Source of the DNA: Marinoscillum sp965229915
GTDB taxonomy: Bacteria > Bacteroidota > Bacteroidia > Cytophagales > Cyclobacteriaceae
Reading direction: 5' to 3'
Length of the DNA: 64,000 nucleotides
Assembly (NCBI RefSeq): GCF_965229915.1
Contig: NZ_CBDDJZ010000001.1
Span: 4,898,001-4,962,000 of the forward strand
The notes under the pieces were generated by a model, which worked only from the letters and a program-made list of their open reading frames with translations, was not told the origin of the DNA and ran no database searches. The position numbers and the translations under genes are program-made. Position 1 is the first letter of the stretch, and every line of letters begins with the position of its first letter. This document shows, piece after piece, positions 52,490 through 61,367 of the stretch.

Positions 52490-54387
52490 ATAAACTCTTT
52501 TATTGGGAGTGTAATTCGGACAACAGCTCCCGGATGCCTGGAGTTGTTTTCCAGCACAATATTATACTTTTTAGCATCCTGATAAAGTAGGTTGATTCGA
52601 TCATTGGCAATCTGAATGGCTTTTGATGAGTCTTTTTTCGTTTCTTTCAAGCCCACTCCATCATCAGAGATGGTAATAACCATGTCATGACCATTTGCTA
52701 CTAATTCAATGGCAATGTGACCTCCGGTAGTTTCTTTAAACCCATGTACAATGCTGTTTTCCACAAATGGCTGGAGCAGGAGTGGAGGTATCAGGGTCTC
52801 TACTAATGGTTCCTCACAGTCGATCCGAAATTCAATCTCAGGGAATCGTAGTTTTTGGATCTCCAGGTACTGCTCAACGATACTTAGCTCTTCTTGTACG
52901 GTAACCCACTCTTTGGAGGAATAGGTGAGCAGCTTACGGGTCAGCTCACTAAAGGTGGTGAGGTATTCACTCGCTTCATATTTATTGCCAGTGAATATAA
53001 AAGCGTTAATTGAAGCCAATGCATTGTAAAGAAAGTGAGGGTTCATCTGCGATCTCAAGAGTCGTTGTTCGGTCAGAAGTTTTTGCTTTTCGGTAGCGAT
53101 TCTGCGCAGCCTGGAGACGAAATAGAGCAGCCCAACGACCAGAAGTATGATGGCAGCTAAGCTTACAATGAGAATCAGCTGACGGCTGTATCTCAGTTCG
53201 TTGATTTGATTTTCCTGCTTGAGGCTAATGATCTGCTGTTCTTTTTGCTCAGTATCATATTTGGTTTGCAGTTCTTGGATCGACTTGATTTTCTCTTCAT
53301 TGAGGATACTGTCTTCAAGCAGACGAATGGCCTGCAAGGTTTCGATGACTTCTTCATAGTTGCCTTGCCGTTGGTTGATGTATGCAGACAACTCCATAAA
53401 GTACAGTTTATCTTGTCTTAAACCGTAGTGTGCTGCAGACCTTATTCCTCCATCAATTTGTTTGGCCACCTCGTCCAGTTGGTTCAGCTCCAGATAGCAC
53501 AGGGTGAGCAGGTATCTGGCCCTCACCAGTATAGTGGGCTCACCATTCTGCTCGGCTTGCTCAATACACCGCTTCAGTAGAGTGATGGCAAACGTATAAT
53601 GATCCTCCCGATACTCCAGACTACCCATGTTGTACAAGATTAGAGGGATTCGTTTGAACTGGTTGGTGAGTTCGGAAAGCGCTAATGCTTTTTCGAAAAA
53701 GAATCTGGCAGAATCGTAGCGCCCCAAATCAATGTAGGTGGATGCCAGGTTTGTTCGGTCCAGTATCATCAAATCGGAATTTTCCATGTTGTCAGCAAGG
53801 TCGATTAGTTGGATTTCCAATTTTTTGGCTTGCTCAGGCTCGTCCAATACGGAGTGAAGGTTAGCCAGGTTTTGAGTAGCTCTATGGATCCTGAGCGGAT
53901 CGTTTAAGGTGTTGGCTAACTTGAGGATCTGAATGGCCAGGCTCATTGCTGAGTCGTATGCATTCATTCGCCTGAAACTGATACTCATGTTGTGTGCCAC
54001 ATCAAACCTGCTGAGCGTATCGGTAAATGTGGTGATGGATTGATTTCCTTGACGGATCACTTCTTCATATGCTCCGTTCTTTCTGAGAAATGAGATGCGA
54101 GCAGCCAATGCGCGCTGTTTCCATACCGATTCGGCAGAGAATAGTGTTAAGGATAAGAGTGAATCAGTTTTGTCAATTGCCACCTGTGTTGGCAATAGAT
54201 TGTAGGACTTGATTAAATAATAAGCGTGCTCAGATGTAAGTGGATCCATGCTACGAACAGCGAGTTGCATAGACTGATAATCATTGGTCCTGTCGAAATA
54301 GGCCAATGAGTCGCTATCCTGGTTTGCCAATAAACAATGCTTGGTTATAGCTATTAAAAAGATGAAGCTTAATATGAACCTGGTCAC
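52486..54387 (-). CDS. LytS-like histidine kinase with TPR sensor
   Basis: 633 aa with a signal-like start (MTRFILSFIFLIAITKHCLL). Tetratricopeptide repeats fill about 30-370, then a coiled coil and one membrane helix (about 405-425; LILIVSLAAIILLVVGLLYF). The His_kinase domain has the phospho-acceptor in QMNPHFLYNALASI, and HATPase_c has DDGVGLKE. The TPRs lie outside the cytoplasm and probably bind a ligand. It is paired with the LytTR regulator. Confidence 0.93.
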   Translation of the reverse strand: MTRFILSFIFLIAITKHCLLANQDSDSLAYFDRTNDYQSMQLAVRSMDPLTSEHAYYLIKSYNLLPTQVAIDKTDSLLSLTLFSAESVWKQRALAARISFLRKNGAYEEVIRQGNQSITTFTDTLSRFDVAHNMSISFRRMNAYDSAMSLAIQILKLANTLNDPLRIHRATQNLANLHSVLDEPEQAKKLEIQLIDLADNMENSDLMILDRTNLASTYIDLGRYDSARFFFEKALALSELTNQFKRIPLILYNMGSLEYREDHYTFAITLLKRCIEQAEQNGEPTILVRARYLLTLCYLELNQLDEVAKQIDGGIRSAAHYGLRQDKLYFMELSAYINQRQGNYEEVIETLQAIRLLEDSILNEEKIKSIQELQTKYDTEQKEQQIISLKQENQINELRYSRQLILIVSLAAIILLVVGLLYFVSRLRRIATEKQKLLTEQRLLRSQMNPHFLYNALASINAFIFTGNKYEASEYLTTFSELTRKLLTYSSKEWVTVQEELSIVEQYLEIQKLRFPEIEFRIDCEEPLVETLIPPLLLQPFVENSIVHGFKETTGGHIAIELVANGHDMVITISDDGVGLKETKKDSSKAIQIANDRINLLYQDAKKYNIVLENNSRHPGAVVRITLPIKEFI

Positions 54388-54444
54388 TTGGATGAAATTA
54401 GTGATTAATTCTACTTAAGCAAAAAGCTATCGAAAGTAGAATCC

Positions 54445-54537
54445 ATTCCCTTGTGTGAGATGGTTTATTCCGTTATTTTGGAGGGATGAAAACTTGCTAG
54501 CTGTAACTAAACGTTTAATAAAACGGCTAGCGAGAAT
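54445..54537 (+). repeat. Leader repeat of the second cassette array
   Basis: 93 bp, direct copy of 45391-45482 (about 88% identity). GCTAGCTGT and ACGGCTAGC near its end can form a stem with one G-T pair. Directly followed by the hairpin at 54545 and the cassette start at 54578. Confidence 0.75.
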
Positions 54538-54544
54538 TATAAGG

Positions 54545-54574
54545 CGTATATGTTTCACCAGTGAAACATATACG
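54545..54574. repeat. Perfect 14-bp hairpin
   Basis: CGTATATGTTTCAC and GTGAAACATATACG with a two-base CA loop. It fills the space between the leader repeat and the GTTATCG core site and may be the stem of a small attC. Confidence 0.8.
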
Positions 54575-54604
54575 GATGTTATCGGCAATACTCGCCAAAT
54601 CATC

Positions 54605-55417
54605 ATGAACTGCATCTTCTGTAAGGAGCCATCGGACAACTCAAAAAGCGTAGAACATATCTTGCCTGAATCTCTTGGGAACGAGGATCATGTTCTCAAA
54701 CCGGGTGTAGTCTGTGATAAGTGCAATAACTATTTCGCGACAAAAATCGAAAAGGTTGTTTTAGATAAACCATACTTTAAAAATGTAAGACACAGAAACT
54801 TCATCAGAACGAAAAAGGGAAGATTGGTTCCAGATAAGGTGTTGTTTCCTCATAAGGATGCAGGTTGGACAGACTTTTGGATCGATGAAAAGGGATTTAT
54901 CCTGAACTCAGAGGATTCCAACATTGCTAAGATGATCAAAAACGGTCAACTCAATAAAATGATAATGCCTATCATAGGTGATCCTGAACCGAATGATAAG
55001 GAGGTTTCACGATTTCTAGCAAAAGTTGGATTAGAGTTTTTAGCCTACAAGTTTCAAAATGAACAACCTTGGATTGATGAGTTGGTAAATAAAGTAGAGC
55101 TGGATCCAATAAGAAATTATGCACGATATGGTGAAGGTACTTATTGGGAATATCATCAAAGACGAATTTACACCGAAGAAGACAGATTTGTTGATCCTGT
55201 AAATCATCCTGAACCCTACGAAATACTCCATGAATTTGACTTTTTATATACAGAGTCTCAAATAATGTATTTTGTGATGGTCATTATGGGAATCGAATAT
55301 GCAATTAATTTAGGAGGTTCAGAAGTTAAAATTTATGAAAACTGGCTAACTGAACACAACAACATTTCACCTATACGCAGATTTTCAGAATATATGATTG
55401 ACAGGAAAAAAATATGA
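54605..55417 (+). CDS. HNH-type endonuclease-like protein 1
   Basis: 270 aa from the ATG at 54605; the open frame upstream runs into the leader hairpin. The zinc/HNH head has C3 and C6 (MNCIFC), H18 in VEHILPESLGNED, and C37/C40 in GVVCDKCNNYF, the layout of the HNH_5-like group. The rest (about 60-270) is not recognised; it is helical, with WTDFWIDEKGFI. It overlaps the next gene by four bases (ATGA). The predicted activity is DNA cutting or nicking, by analogy only. Confidence 0.75.
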   Translation: MNCIFCKEPSDNSKSVEHILPESLGNEDHVLKPGVVCDKCNNYFATKIEKVVLDKPYFKNVRHRNFIRTKKGRLVPDKVLFPHKDAGWTDFWIDEKGFILNSEDSNIAKMIKNGQLNKMIMPIIGDPEPNDKEVSRFLAKVGLEFLAYKFQNEQPWIDELVNKVELDPIRNYARYGEGTYWEYHQRRIYTEEDRFVDPVNHPEPYEILHEFDFLYTESQIMYFVMVIMGIEYAINLGGSEVKIYENWLTEHNNISPIRRFSEYMIDRKKI

Positions 55418-55773
55418 ATTTTCAATGGAAAAAGATCGCTGACAGGGGTCAATACGCAATTGGCTTTATTGATATCTACGAATTGCAAGGCAAACAAAAA
55501 GCTATTGCAATAATTCACTACTTACCCCAGCATAGCGACAAACAACAGAGAGTTGTACTAACGCTAATTCTTGAAGGCAAAAAAAGGGAATGGACTGACG
55601 GAACAATCAGCAGCATTTTCGAAGATGCTGAGTTTAGAATTAAGAATTCCGAATACTTCAAATTCAACAATTTGAATTCCCTAGAATACATGGATACGCA
55701 GCTTTTTAACGTCAAATCAATTGAAGGATTTGATTATCTCAATCACGGAGATTTTTCATTCGAAAAACAGTAA
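55414..55773 (+). CDS. Unknown 119-aa protein between two HNH genes
   Basis: 119 aa, alpha/beta, with FQWKKIADRGQYAIGFIDIY at the start and LNSLEYMDTQLFNVKSIEGF near the end. No cysteines and no membrane helix. Overlap with the first HNH gene means coupled translation. It could be an accessory, immunity or specificity subunit of the flanking HNH proteins. No family was recognised. Confidence 0.7.
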   Translation: MNFQWKKIADRGQYAIGFIDIYELQGKQKAIAIIHYLPQHSDKQQRVVLTLILEGKKREWTDGTISSIFEDAEFRIKNSEYFKFNNLNSLEYMDTQLFNVKSIEGFDYLNHGDFSFEKQ

Positions 55774-55786
55774 TAATTAGGAGATA

Positions 55787-57250
55787 ATGGAAACGTGCCT
55801 AATTTGTAATAAGAAACTGGTTGATAGGACATACTACGAAGCAAACAAATCAGAATTTTTTGAAGATCCAGCATTCAAACACAAGGAACATATTATCCAA
55901 AACGCTATTGGAGGCAGACTTAAAAATTCTGAAATACTCTGTGAAAGTTGTGGTGGCATTCTTGCAGAATTGATTGATGCCCCTTTCGTTAAACTATTTC
56001 AAATATTTACTGAGAAGTTAAAAGGAAAAATATCCAAGGAACGAAATAACAAATCCAGTCCAATTATTAATGGAGTTGATCTGCGAACAGGTCATCCGGT
56101 TATTTATAAAGATGGCATTGTAAGTCCAAAAAATCCCTATTATATCATAGATGAGAACTTATTACTGATCAAAATTTATTGCAATCAATCTAGTTTGAAG
56201 CATTATCGAATCCATGCAATAAAAGAGATCAGTAATTCAGGGGTCGATACCAGCAAATTCAATATTGAAGAAAGTTGTGAATTCCCATTAGATGAAAATA
56301 TAGGCCTCAACTTTTCACAAGATGTTGAAAATTTCAATGAAAAGTGGAAAATGGGATTCATTAAAATAGCAGCAGAATTTGCGTATTCTCATGGTATCAA
56401 AAGATCAGAAATGCCCAGAGTATTAGATATTTCATCTAACAAATTAATTGACTCTGGAAATGTCATTCCTTTTTTTCCAATAGGAACAATGGATTCATTT
56501 TTAGAACAAAATAGAATGCATATAGAAAGAGAATTTCCAACGCATACTATTATACTTTTTACTGAGCCTAAAAATGACGGGAATTATCAACTGACATGTT
56601 ACGTAGACTTATTCAGCACTTTTCAATATTACATAGTACTTAACGACAATTTCAAAGGTTTCGAAATCTATAAGACCTTTCATCAAAAGTTATCAAAAGA
56701 ATTAAAGCCAGATATTGACGTCAGTAAAGTAAGAACAAAGTATCTGAAACAACTAGCCGAATCTATCCAAGTAGATTTTGAAAAAATTAAGGGCAAAACA
56801 ATCCAAAAAATTCGAGAATACTTGCAGAAAGAATATGATAAGTTACAACCTAATTATGAGTTGGATTTGGAAGAAGAACTTAATCATATGCTGAACAGAC
56901 TTATGATCGGTCTAGTGACTTCAAGAGGCCCAATCGTCAATGTACCAGAAGACATCATGCATGTTGCCAATTCATTTAACGGAATATCTGAAGAAATGCG
57001 ATTATCCATCATGATGGATTTAAAAACATACTTCGTATCAGAAGATAACTTTAAATCTGAACACTTTCGGCAACTTTTTATTGAGCCTGACGGTAATAAT
57101 GGATTTGAATCAATGTCAACCCCTCAGGAAATTTTAATAGAGCTTCAAAGAGACATGGAAGCTATGAGGAAGTATGGTAGTTTGAAATTTGGACACCTCA
57201 ACTATTATGTTGACAATGAGTTCAATAAGAAAAAAGCCGATAACAAATGA
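55787..57250 (+). CDS. HNH-type endonuclease-like protein 2
   Basis: 487 aa, ATG at 55787 after an AGGAG ribosome site. The head has C4/C7 (METCLIC), H35 in KHKEHIIQNAIGGRLKN and C52/C55 (LCESCGG), the same zinc/HNH layout as protein 1 but with a different linker. The long C-terminal part (about 100-487) is helical with no recognised domain. The stop at 57250 lies inside the cassette end site. With the two genes before it, it forms a candidate nuclease-based defence unit. Confidence 0.75.
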   Translation: METCLICNKKLVDRTYYEANKSEFFEDPAFKHKEHIIQNAIGGRLKNSEILCESCGGILAELIDAPFVKLFQIFTEKLKGKISKERNNKSSPIINGVDLRTGHPVIYKDGIVSPKNPYYIIDENLLLIKIYCNQSSLKHYRIHAIKEISNSGVDTSKFNIEESCEFPLDENIGLNFSQDVENFNEKWKMGFIKIAAEFAYSHGIKRSEMPRVLDISSNKLIDSGNVIPFFPIGTMDSFLEQNRMHIEREFPTHTIILFTEPKNDGNYQLTCYVDLFSTFQYYIVLNDNFKGFEIYKTFHQKLSKELKPDIDVSKVRTKYLKQLAESIQVDFEKIKGKTIQKIREYLQKEYDKLQPNYELDLEEELNHMLNRLMIGLVTSRGPIVNVPEDIMHVANSFNGISEEMRLSIMMDLKTYFVSEDNFKSEHFRQLFIEPDGNNGFESMSTPQEILIELQRDMEAMRKYGSLKFGHLNYYVDNEFNKKKADNK

Positions 57251-57353
57251 TATAGCACATGCCTCTACAGAGAAACTTGATACTGATATGTAAATCCGAA
57301 ACTTTATCGATATTTGAAAGACCAGAGGCACGTGCCATATCTGGTCGTTAGCG
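57238..57353 (+). repeat. attC-like recombination site
   Basis: CGATAAC (57238) to GTTAGCG (57347), 116 bp. A 17-bp stem is formed by 57250-57266 and 57324-57340 with two A-C mismatches. On the bottom strand these become G-T wobble pairs, which is the strand that integron integrases recombine. Confidence 0.7.
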
Positions 57354-58262
57354 AGAATATATGAACTTAGGTCTTCCAGATAAACTTCATCAACTCTTAG
57401 TGGCTGTCGGCTTATTTCTGCTGGGTTTTGGCTTTCTAAGGATGGACAACAAGGATGAACAGTACTTTAGGGCAATAGATGAATATCGCTTTCTGACCGA
57501 TTCACTTGAACTGTTAACTCTTGAGCGTAACTACTCACAAAACTTATTGACCGATCAAAGTCGAGTATTATCAAAGAAATATGATGTTGATGACCCAATT
57601 CAGGTCAATGATTCAACATTAACATTCATAAGAATTTTGAGTGGATCTGATGATGCAGTTAAGGTTACTCAGTTAATAGAACCTTTGTATAAAAATTATT
57701 CAAGAAAGAATTTCGAACTTACACTTCTCTCCAAAAAGATTAAAAAAGAAAAAACCTACCTTGACGAACAATTAAAATTAAAAACAGCTGACAATGAAGG
57801 AACTGAACTTCTATTAAACATTGGATTAGTTTCCCTTGCTTTGGGTATTCTAATCTGGCTAATTCATGAAACTGATAAGCCAGTTAATACTACACCTAGA
57901 TGTCATAGCTGCGGTAGAAGATTTTCAGCAATAAGAAAGAAGGGAACAGAATCAGATGGAGCAGTAAATGATTCATTTTGTAGCACTTGTTATCAAGAAG
58001 GACAGTTTACTGAACCTAATCTGAACCTTGAAGAACTGATTAAACGGGTGAAAATCGAAATTCCTCGAAAGAGATTCTTGAAAAGGTATTTTACCATCTT
58101 AAGGCTTAAACGACTTGATAGATGGCAAAACACTGAATACTAAATCTCGCTAACATGCGATATAGCGAATGGCCAAACTGCCTTCCAATAGCCTGCTAGA
58201 CATCCCGCCTATCTGCCGCCAGGAATCGGAAGTGCTTTCTACTTTCTTCTGCTCGCAATGAA
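57348..58262 (+). mobile_element. Integron-type gene cassette with zinc-ribbon membrane gene
   Basis: The unit starts after the G of GTTAGCGAGA (57347-57356); its gene is followed at once by TCTCGCTAAC (58145-58154), the exact ten-base complement. The right end is not clear: sequence resembling the cassette 1/2 repeat appears at 58213-58257 and no closing core site was found. Confidence 0.6.
57361..58143 (+). CDS. Two-pass membrane protein with zinc ribbon (cassette gene)
   Basis: 260 aa. TM1 is at about 9-26 (LLVAVGLFLLGFGFLRM), a coiled-coil-like outer segment follows, and TM2 is at about 150-168 (NIGLVSLALGILIWLIH). The cytoplasmic part has CHSCGRRF ... CSTCYQEG, a four-cysteine zinc ribbon, and ends in a basic helix (KRYFTILRLKRLDRW). 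No family was recognised. The TAA lies one base before the cassette's complementary site. Confidence 0.75.
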   Translation: MNLGLPDKLHQLLVAVGLFLLGFGFLRMDNKDEQYFRAIDEYRFLTDSLELLTLERNYSQNLLTDQSRVLSKKYDVDDPIQVNDSTLTFIRILSGSDDAVKVTQLIEPLYKNYSRKNFELTLLSKKIKKEKTYLDEQLKLKTADNEGTELLLNIGLVSLALGILIWLIHETDKPVNTTPRCHSCGRRFSAIRKKGTESDGAVNDSFCSTCYQEGQFTEPNLNLEELIKRVKIEIPRKRFLKRYFTILRLKRLDRWQNTEY

Positions 58263-58403
58263 GGTTTTGTTGCATTTACTGCTAAGTCCAAGTTGATCAA
58301 ACATTATGAAGCAGCTTTAGGTGCTTATCATTTTGGAGGGCATAAAATGATCATTCCGACAGATGCATCAAAAAAACTGGTAGATAAATACTTTAAAACG
58401 TAG
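58260..58403 (+). pseudogene. C-terminal remnant of a possible acetyltransferase-like gene
   Basis: A 47-codon open stretch with no start, EGFVAFTAKSKLIKHY to KKLVDKYFKT. GGHKMIIPTDASKKL looks like the end of a GNAT-type protein. Its 5' part is replaced by array repeat sequence, so the gene was cut by recombination. The identification is tentative. Confidence 0.4.
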
Positions 58404-58408
58404 AAGAC

Positions 58409-58567
58409 ATGAGCTTTATTAAAGAACCAAAAGGTGTAGACTTCACAATTGAAAGTGAAACTCTGACTGAAAAAGATAGAGAGGAAATCAGCAAGTTCAT
58501 TGCCGAATACAAGCAGAAATCGAAAAGAAAAACACCTAAAAAGGAGAGACCGCATACAACAAACTAA
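58409..58567 (+). CDS. Small charged protein (52 aa)
   Basis: ATG at 58409, five bases after the remnant's stop: MSFIKEPKGVDFTIESETL, then a helix EKDREEISKFIAEYKQKSKR and a Lys-rich tail. It resembles short partner proteins found beside toxin-like genes, but no family is certain. If the remnant upstream was its partner, this gene is now an orphan. Confidence 0.5.
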   Translation: MSFIKEPKGVDFTIESETLTEKDREEISKFIAEYKQKSKRKTPKKERPHTTN

Positions 58568-58599
58568 AATGAATATGCGAACTGAGCGATTTTCAACCA

Positions 58600-58623
58600 T
58601 TTGTTGGTCTTATGACCAACAAA
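58600..58623. repeat. Perfect 10-bp hairpin
   Basis: TTTGTTGGTC pairs with GACCAACAAA around TTAT. It sits inside AGCGAT (58585) and ATCGCT (58633), and CGCTAAC at 58635 equals the cassette end site at 58148. It may be a degenerate attC closing the array. From 58642 to 58844 nothing else is seen. Confidence 0.6.
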
Positions 58624-58844
58624 CATTCTGCCTATCGCTAACTCAATTATTACTTGTAAAAAAGCTGGAAGAATAGATGTGTTTGGTGATAACATCAAAC
58701 CCGCGAAGGCACCGACCATACTCCGTCTTCATCCCCCAATGACATCCAAATTCCCCACCCACATGTAACCTCCAGATCCTAGCCGAGTATTTATTGATGC
58801 AACCTTTCATTAAATGAGAGGTCTTTTGATCAAACTACTCTGAA

Positions 58845-61196
58845 ATGAATCACTACCTAAAGGTCACCTTCCGCAATTTTTTCAAGCACAAAGTCTCTTC
58901 GCTCATCAACCTGGTTGGGTTAACCACTGGCCTCACTTGTGCGTTTTTCATCTACCTCTGGGTACAGGATGAGTTCAAGATCAACAAATTTCACGAAAAG
59001 GATGATCGCCTCTTCCGCGTGATGGAGTTTCAGACCTATTCCAATGAGGTGTTTGCCACCAACTCCACACCGGGAATCCTCGGACAAAACCTGAAAATCG
59101 ACTTTCCAGAGATCAAGTACGCCGCTACCACCACCTGGATCAATCCGGGGTTGCTATCCCATGAAAACACGTACTTTAAAGAAGATGGCTACCACGTCGG
59201 AGAGGATTTTTTCAATATTTTCACCTACCCATTGCTGGCCGGAGATCCTGACAATGTGCTGAAAGACAAGACGTCTATTTGCATTTCTGAGAAAGTGGCG
59301 AAGAAGTTTTTTGGTAGTGTGGACGGTGCCATGGGCCAAACCCTCCGTTATGAAGATGCACGCAACTTTATAGTGAGTGGTGTCTTTGCAGACATCAATC
59401 CCAAGTCCACCCATATTTTTGATTTTGTCTTGCCTCTGCAGGATTGGCTGGATCAAAATGAGTGGGCCACACATTGGGGTAACAATGGCCCGCATACTTA
59501 TGTGATCCTACAGGAAAACACCGAACCGAATCACGTGACCCAGAAAATCTCCGGATACATCCATACCAAGAATGAGGATAGCAATGTAGACCTGTTTCTC
59601 AAAAAATACTCCGAACAATACCTCTATGGCAAGTACACCAATGGCGTGCTGGATGGTGGTCGAATTGATTACGTTCGGCTGTTCTCCATTATTGCCGTCT
59701 TTATCCTGGTCATCGCCTGCATCAACTTCATGAACCTGTCCACTGCGCGGGCTTCTAAGCGGGCGCATGAAGTAGGGGTGAGGAAAGCTCTTGGTGCAGA
59801 CCGTAGTTTGCTCATCCGTCAGTACATCGGGGAGGCCTTGATGATCTCCTTTTTTTCCATGCTTTTTGCTTACCTCATTGTGGCATTGCTGCTGCCTTCG
59901 TTCAACGAAATCACTGATAAGACCATCGCGCTGGAGCTGACTCCTCAACTGCTGGCGATCTCCTTCGGTACAGTAGTGTTTACCGGAGTGTTGGCTGGCA
60001 GCTATCCCGCTCTCTACCTCACACACTTTAATCCGGTGCAGGTACTAAAAGGAGAGATCAAAAGCTCCGCTGGAGAGATTTGGGCGAGAAAAGGTCTGGT
60101 GATCTTCCAGTTTACCATTACCATTATTTTGATCGTAGGGGTAGTGGTGGTACAAAAACAGACGCAATATGCCTTCACCAAGAACCTGGGATACAGCCAG
60201 GACAATGTAGTCTTCTTTACTCAGGATGGAGGCATTCCTGATCAACGAGAGGCTTTCTTCAATGAATTGCGACGGATCCCCGGTGTGGTCAATGCTGCAG
60301 GTACCAGCCACACCATGGTGTCACAGATGAGCAATACCAGTGGACTGAACTGGCGCGATAAAGATCCGGAGGCGCGAATTCTGTTTGAAAACATCCGAGC
60401 GGACTATGACTTCTTTGAGACTATGGGTTTTGAACTGGTTCAGGGCCGATGGTTTAGTAAGGAATTTGGTGCCGATACTACACGGATGGTCATCAACGAA
60501 GCTGCAGCCAAAGTAATGGGTTTCACGCCGGAGGAAGCCGTTGGTGAGACGATCAAGCTTTGGGATGAATATGACCTTCAGATCATCGGCGTACTGAAAG
60601 ATTTTCATTACATGTCTATTCATCAGGCAGTGAGCCCTGCCTTTTTTAGAATCGAAGACACAGGAAATGTGGCTGTGAGACTGGAGGCAGGTAAAGAAGT
60701 GGTCACGATGAATGCAATCGAACAGCTCTATCAGAAATTTAGTCCAGGATTCATTTTTGAGTATGAGTTCCTGGATCAGCGCTACCAGCGTTTGTATACC
60801 TCCGAGCGACGCATCGGTACACTGTCGTCTTATTTTGCCGGCTTTGCGATCCTGATTTCCTGTCTGGGACTCTTCGGGTTGGCAGCATTTACTGCTGAGC
60901 GCAGACTTAAAGAAATTGGTATCCGAAAGGTGCTGGGAGCTTCCACCACCAATATTGTGATGATGCTTTCCGGAGATTTCACCAAGCTGGTTCTCATCTC
61001 CATTTTACTGGCACTGCCTGTTTCTTACTATTTCATGAAGCAATGGCTGGAAAGCTTTGCCTACAAGATTGACCTCAGTCTGTGGATCTTTGTTGGTGCT
61101 GCGGTGATTTCTCTGGTCATTGCTTGGCTCACGGTGGGTTCACAGGCGCTGCGAGCTGCCAATGTCAACCCGGCTAAGTGTCTGAAAGATGAATAG
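58845..61196 (+). CDS. FtsX/MacB-type ABC transporter permease
   Basis: 783 aa starting MNHYLKVTFRNFFKHKVSSL. TM1 is at about 19-38, a periplasmic MacB-like domain to about 285, three helices, then a second domain and three more helices with EIGIRKVLGA near 690. The start lacks the prefix domain seen in the permease at 31451. No ATPase is adjacent on this strand. Orphan permeases of this type are common in Cytophagales. Confidence 0.9.
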   Translation: MNHYLKVTFRNFFKHKVSSLINLVGLTTGLTCAFFIYLWVQDEFKINKFHEKDDRLFRVMEFQTYSNEVFATNSTPGILGQNLKIDFPEIKYAATTTWINPGLLSHENTYFKEDGYHVGEDFFNIFTYPLLAGDPDNVLKDKTSICISEKVAKKFFGSVDGAMGQTLRYEDARNFIVSGVFADINPKSTHIFDFVLPLQDWLDQNEWATHWGNNGPHTYVILQENTEPNHVTQKISGYIHTKNEDSNVDLFLKKYSEQYLYGKYTNGVLDGGRIDYVRLFSIIAVFILVIACINFMNLSTARASKRAHEVGVRKALGADRSLLIRQYIGEALMISFFSMLFAYLIVALLLPSFNEITDKTIALELTPQLLAISFGTVVFTGVLAGSYPALYLTHFNPVQVLKGEIKSSAGEIWARKGLVIFQFTITIILIVGVVVVQKQTQYAFTKNLGYSQDNVVFFTQDGGIPDQREAFFNELRRIPGVVNAAGTSHTMVSQMSNTSGLNWRDKDPEARILFENIRADYDFFETMGFELVQGRWFSKEFGADTTRMVINEAAAKVMGFTPEEAVGETIKLWDEYDLQIIGVLKDFHYMSIHQAVSPAFFRIEDTGNVAVRLEAGKEVVTMNAIEQLYQKFSPGFIFEYEFLDQRYQRLYTSERRIGTLSSYFAGFAILISCLGLFGLAAFTAERRLKEIGIRKVLGASTTNIVMMLSGDFTKLVLISILLALPVSYYFMKQWLESFAYKIDLSLWIFVGAAVISLVIAWLTVGSQALRAANVNPAKCLKDE

Positions 61197-61241
61197 ATTT
61201 TGTATAAGTAATGCGCTTTTGATTCGTGTGTCACCAATTTG

Positions 61242-61357
61242 TTCTTCGGGATTTGTAATGTCGAAGACATGAGTTCAAGGATTTACACTCTGGGTGGAAT
61301 CTTATAATAATGGATTAAAAATCCTCAACTCACCACATTCGGATTACAAATCCGAAT
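61242..61357. repeat. Extragenic palindromes
   Basis: ATTCGGATT (61337-61345) and AATCCGAAT (61349-61357) form a perfect nine-base hairpin with an ACA loop. At 61242 lies TTCTTCGGGATTTG, shared with the palindrome at 47998 but with a degenerate right arm. The hairpin lies 11 bases past the stop of the leftward ATPase gene and may terminate it. Confidence 0.6.
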
Positions 61358-61367
61358 CAAACCAGCA

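Larger units (their letters stand above)
54579..57347 (+). mobile_element. Integron-type gene cassette carrying an HNH three-gene unit
   Basis: The unit starts after the G of GTTATCGGC (54578-54586) and its last gene ends on GCCGATAAC (57236-57244), the exact nine-base complement. The attC-like end spans 57238-57353. A cassette of 2.8 kb with three genes is unusually large. Confidence 0.65.

Noticed and set aside
54455..54604. Extended N-terminus of the first HNH protein
   Set aside because: The added 50 residues read through the leader repeat and a hairpin; the ATG at 54605 begins the zinc motif.
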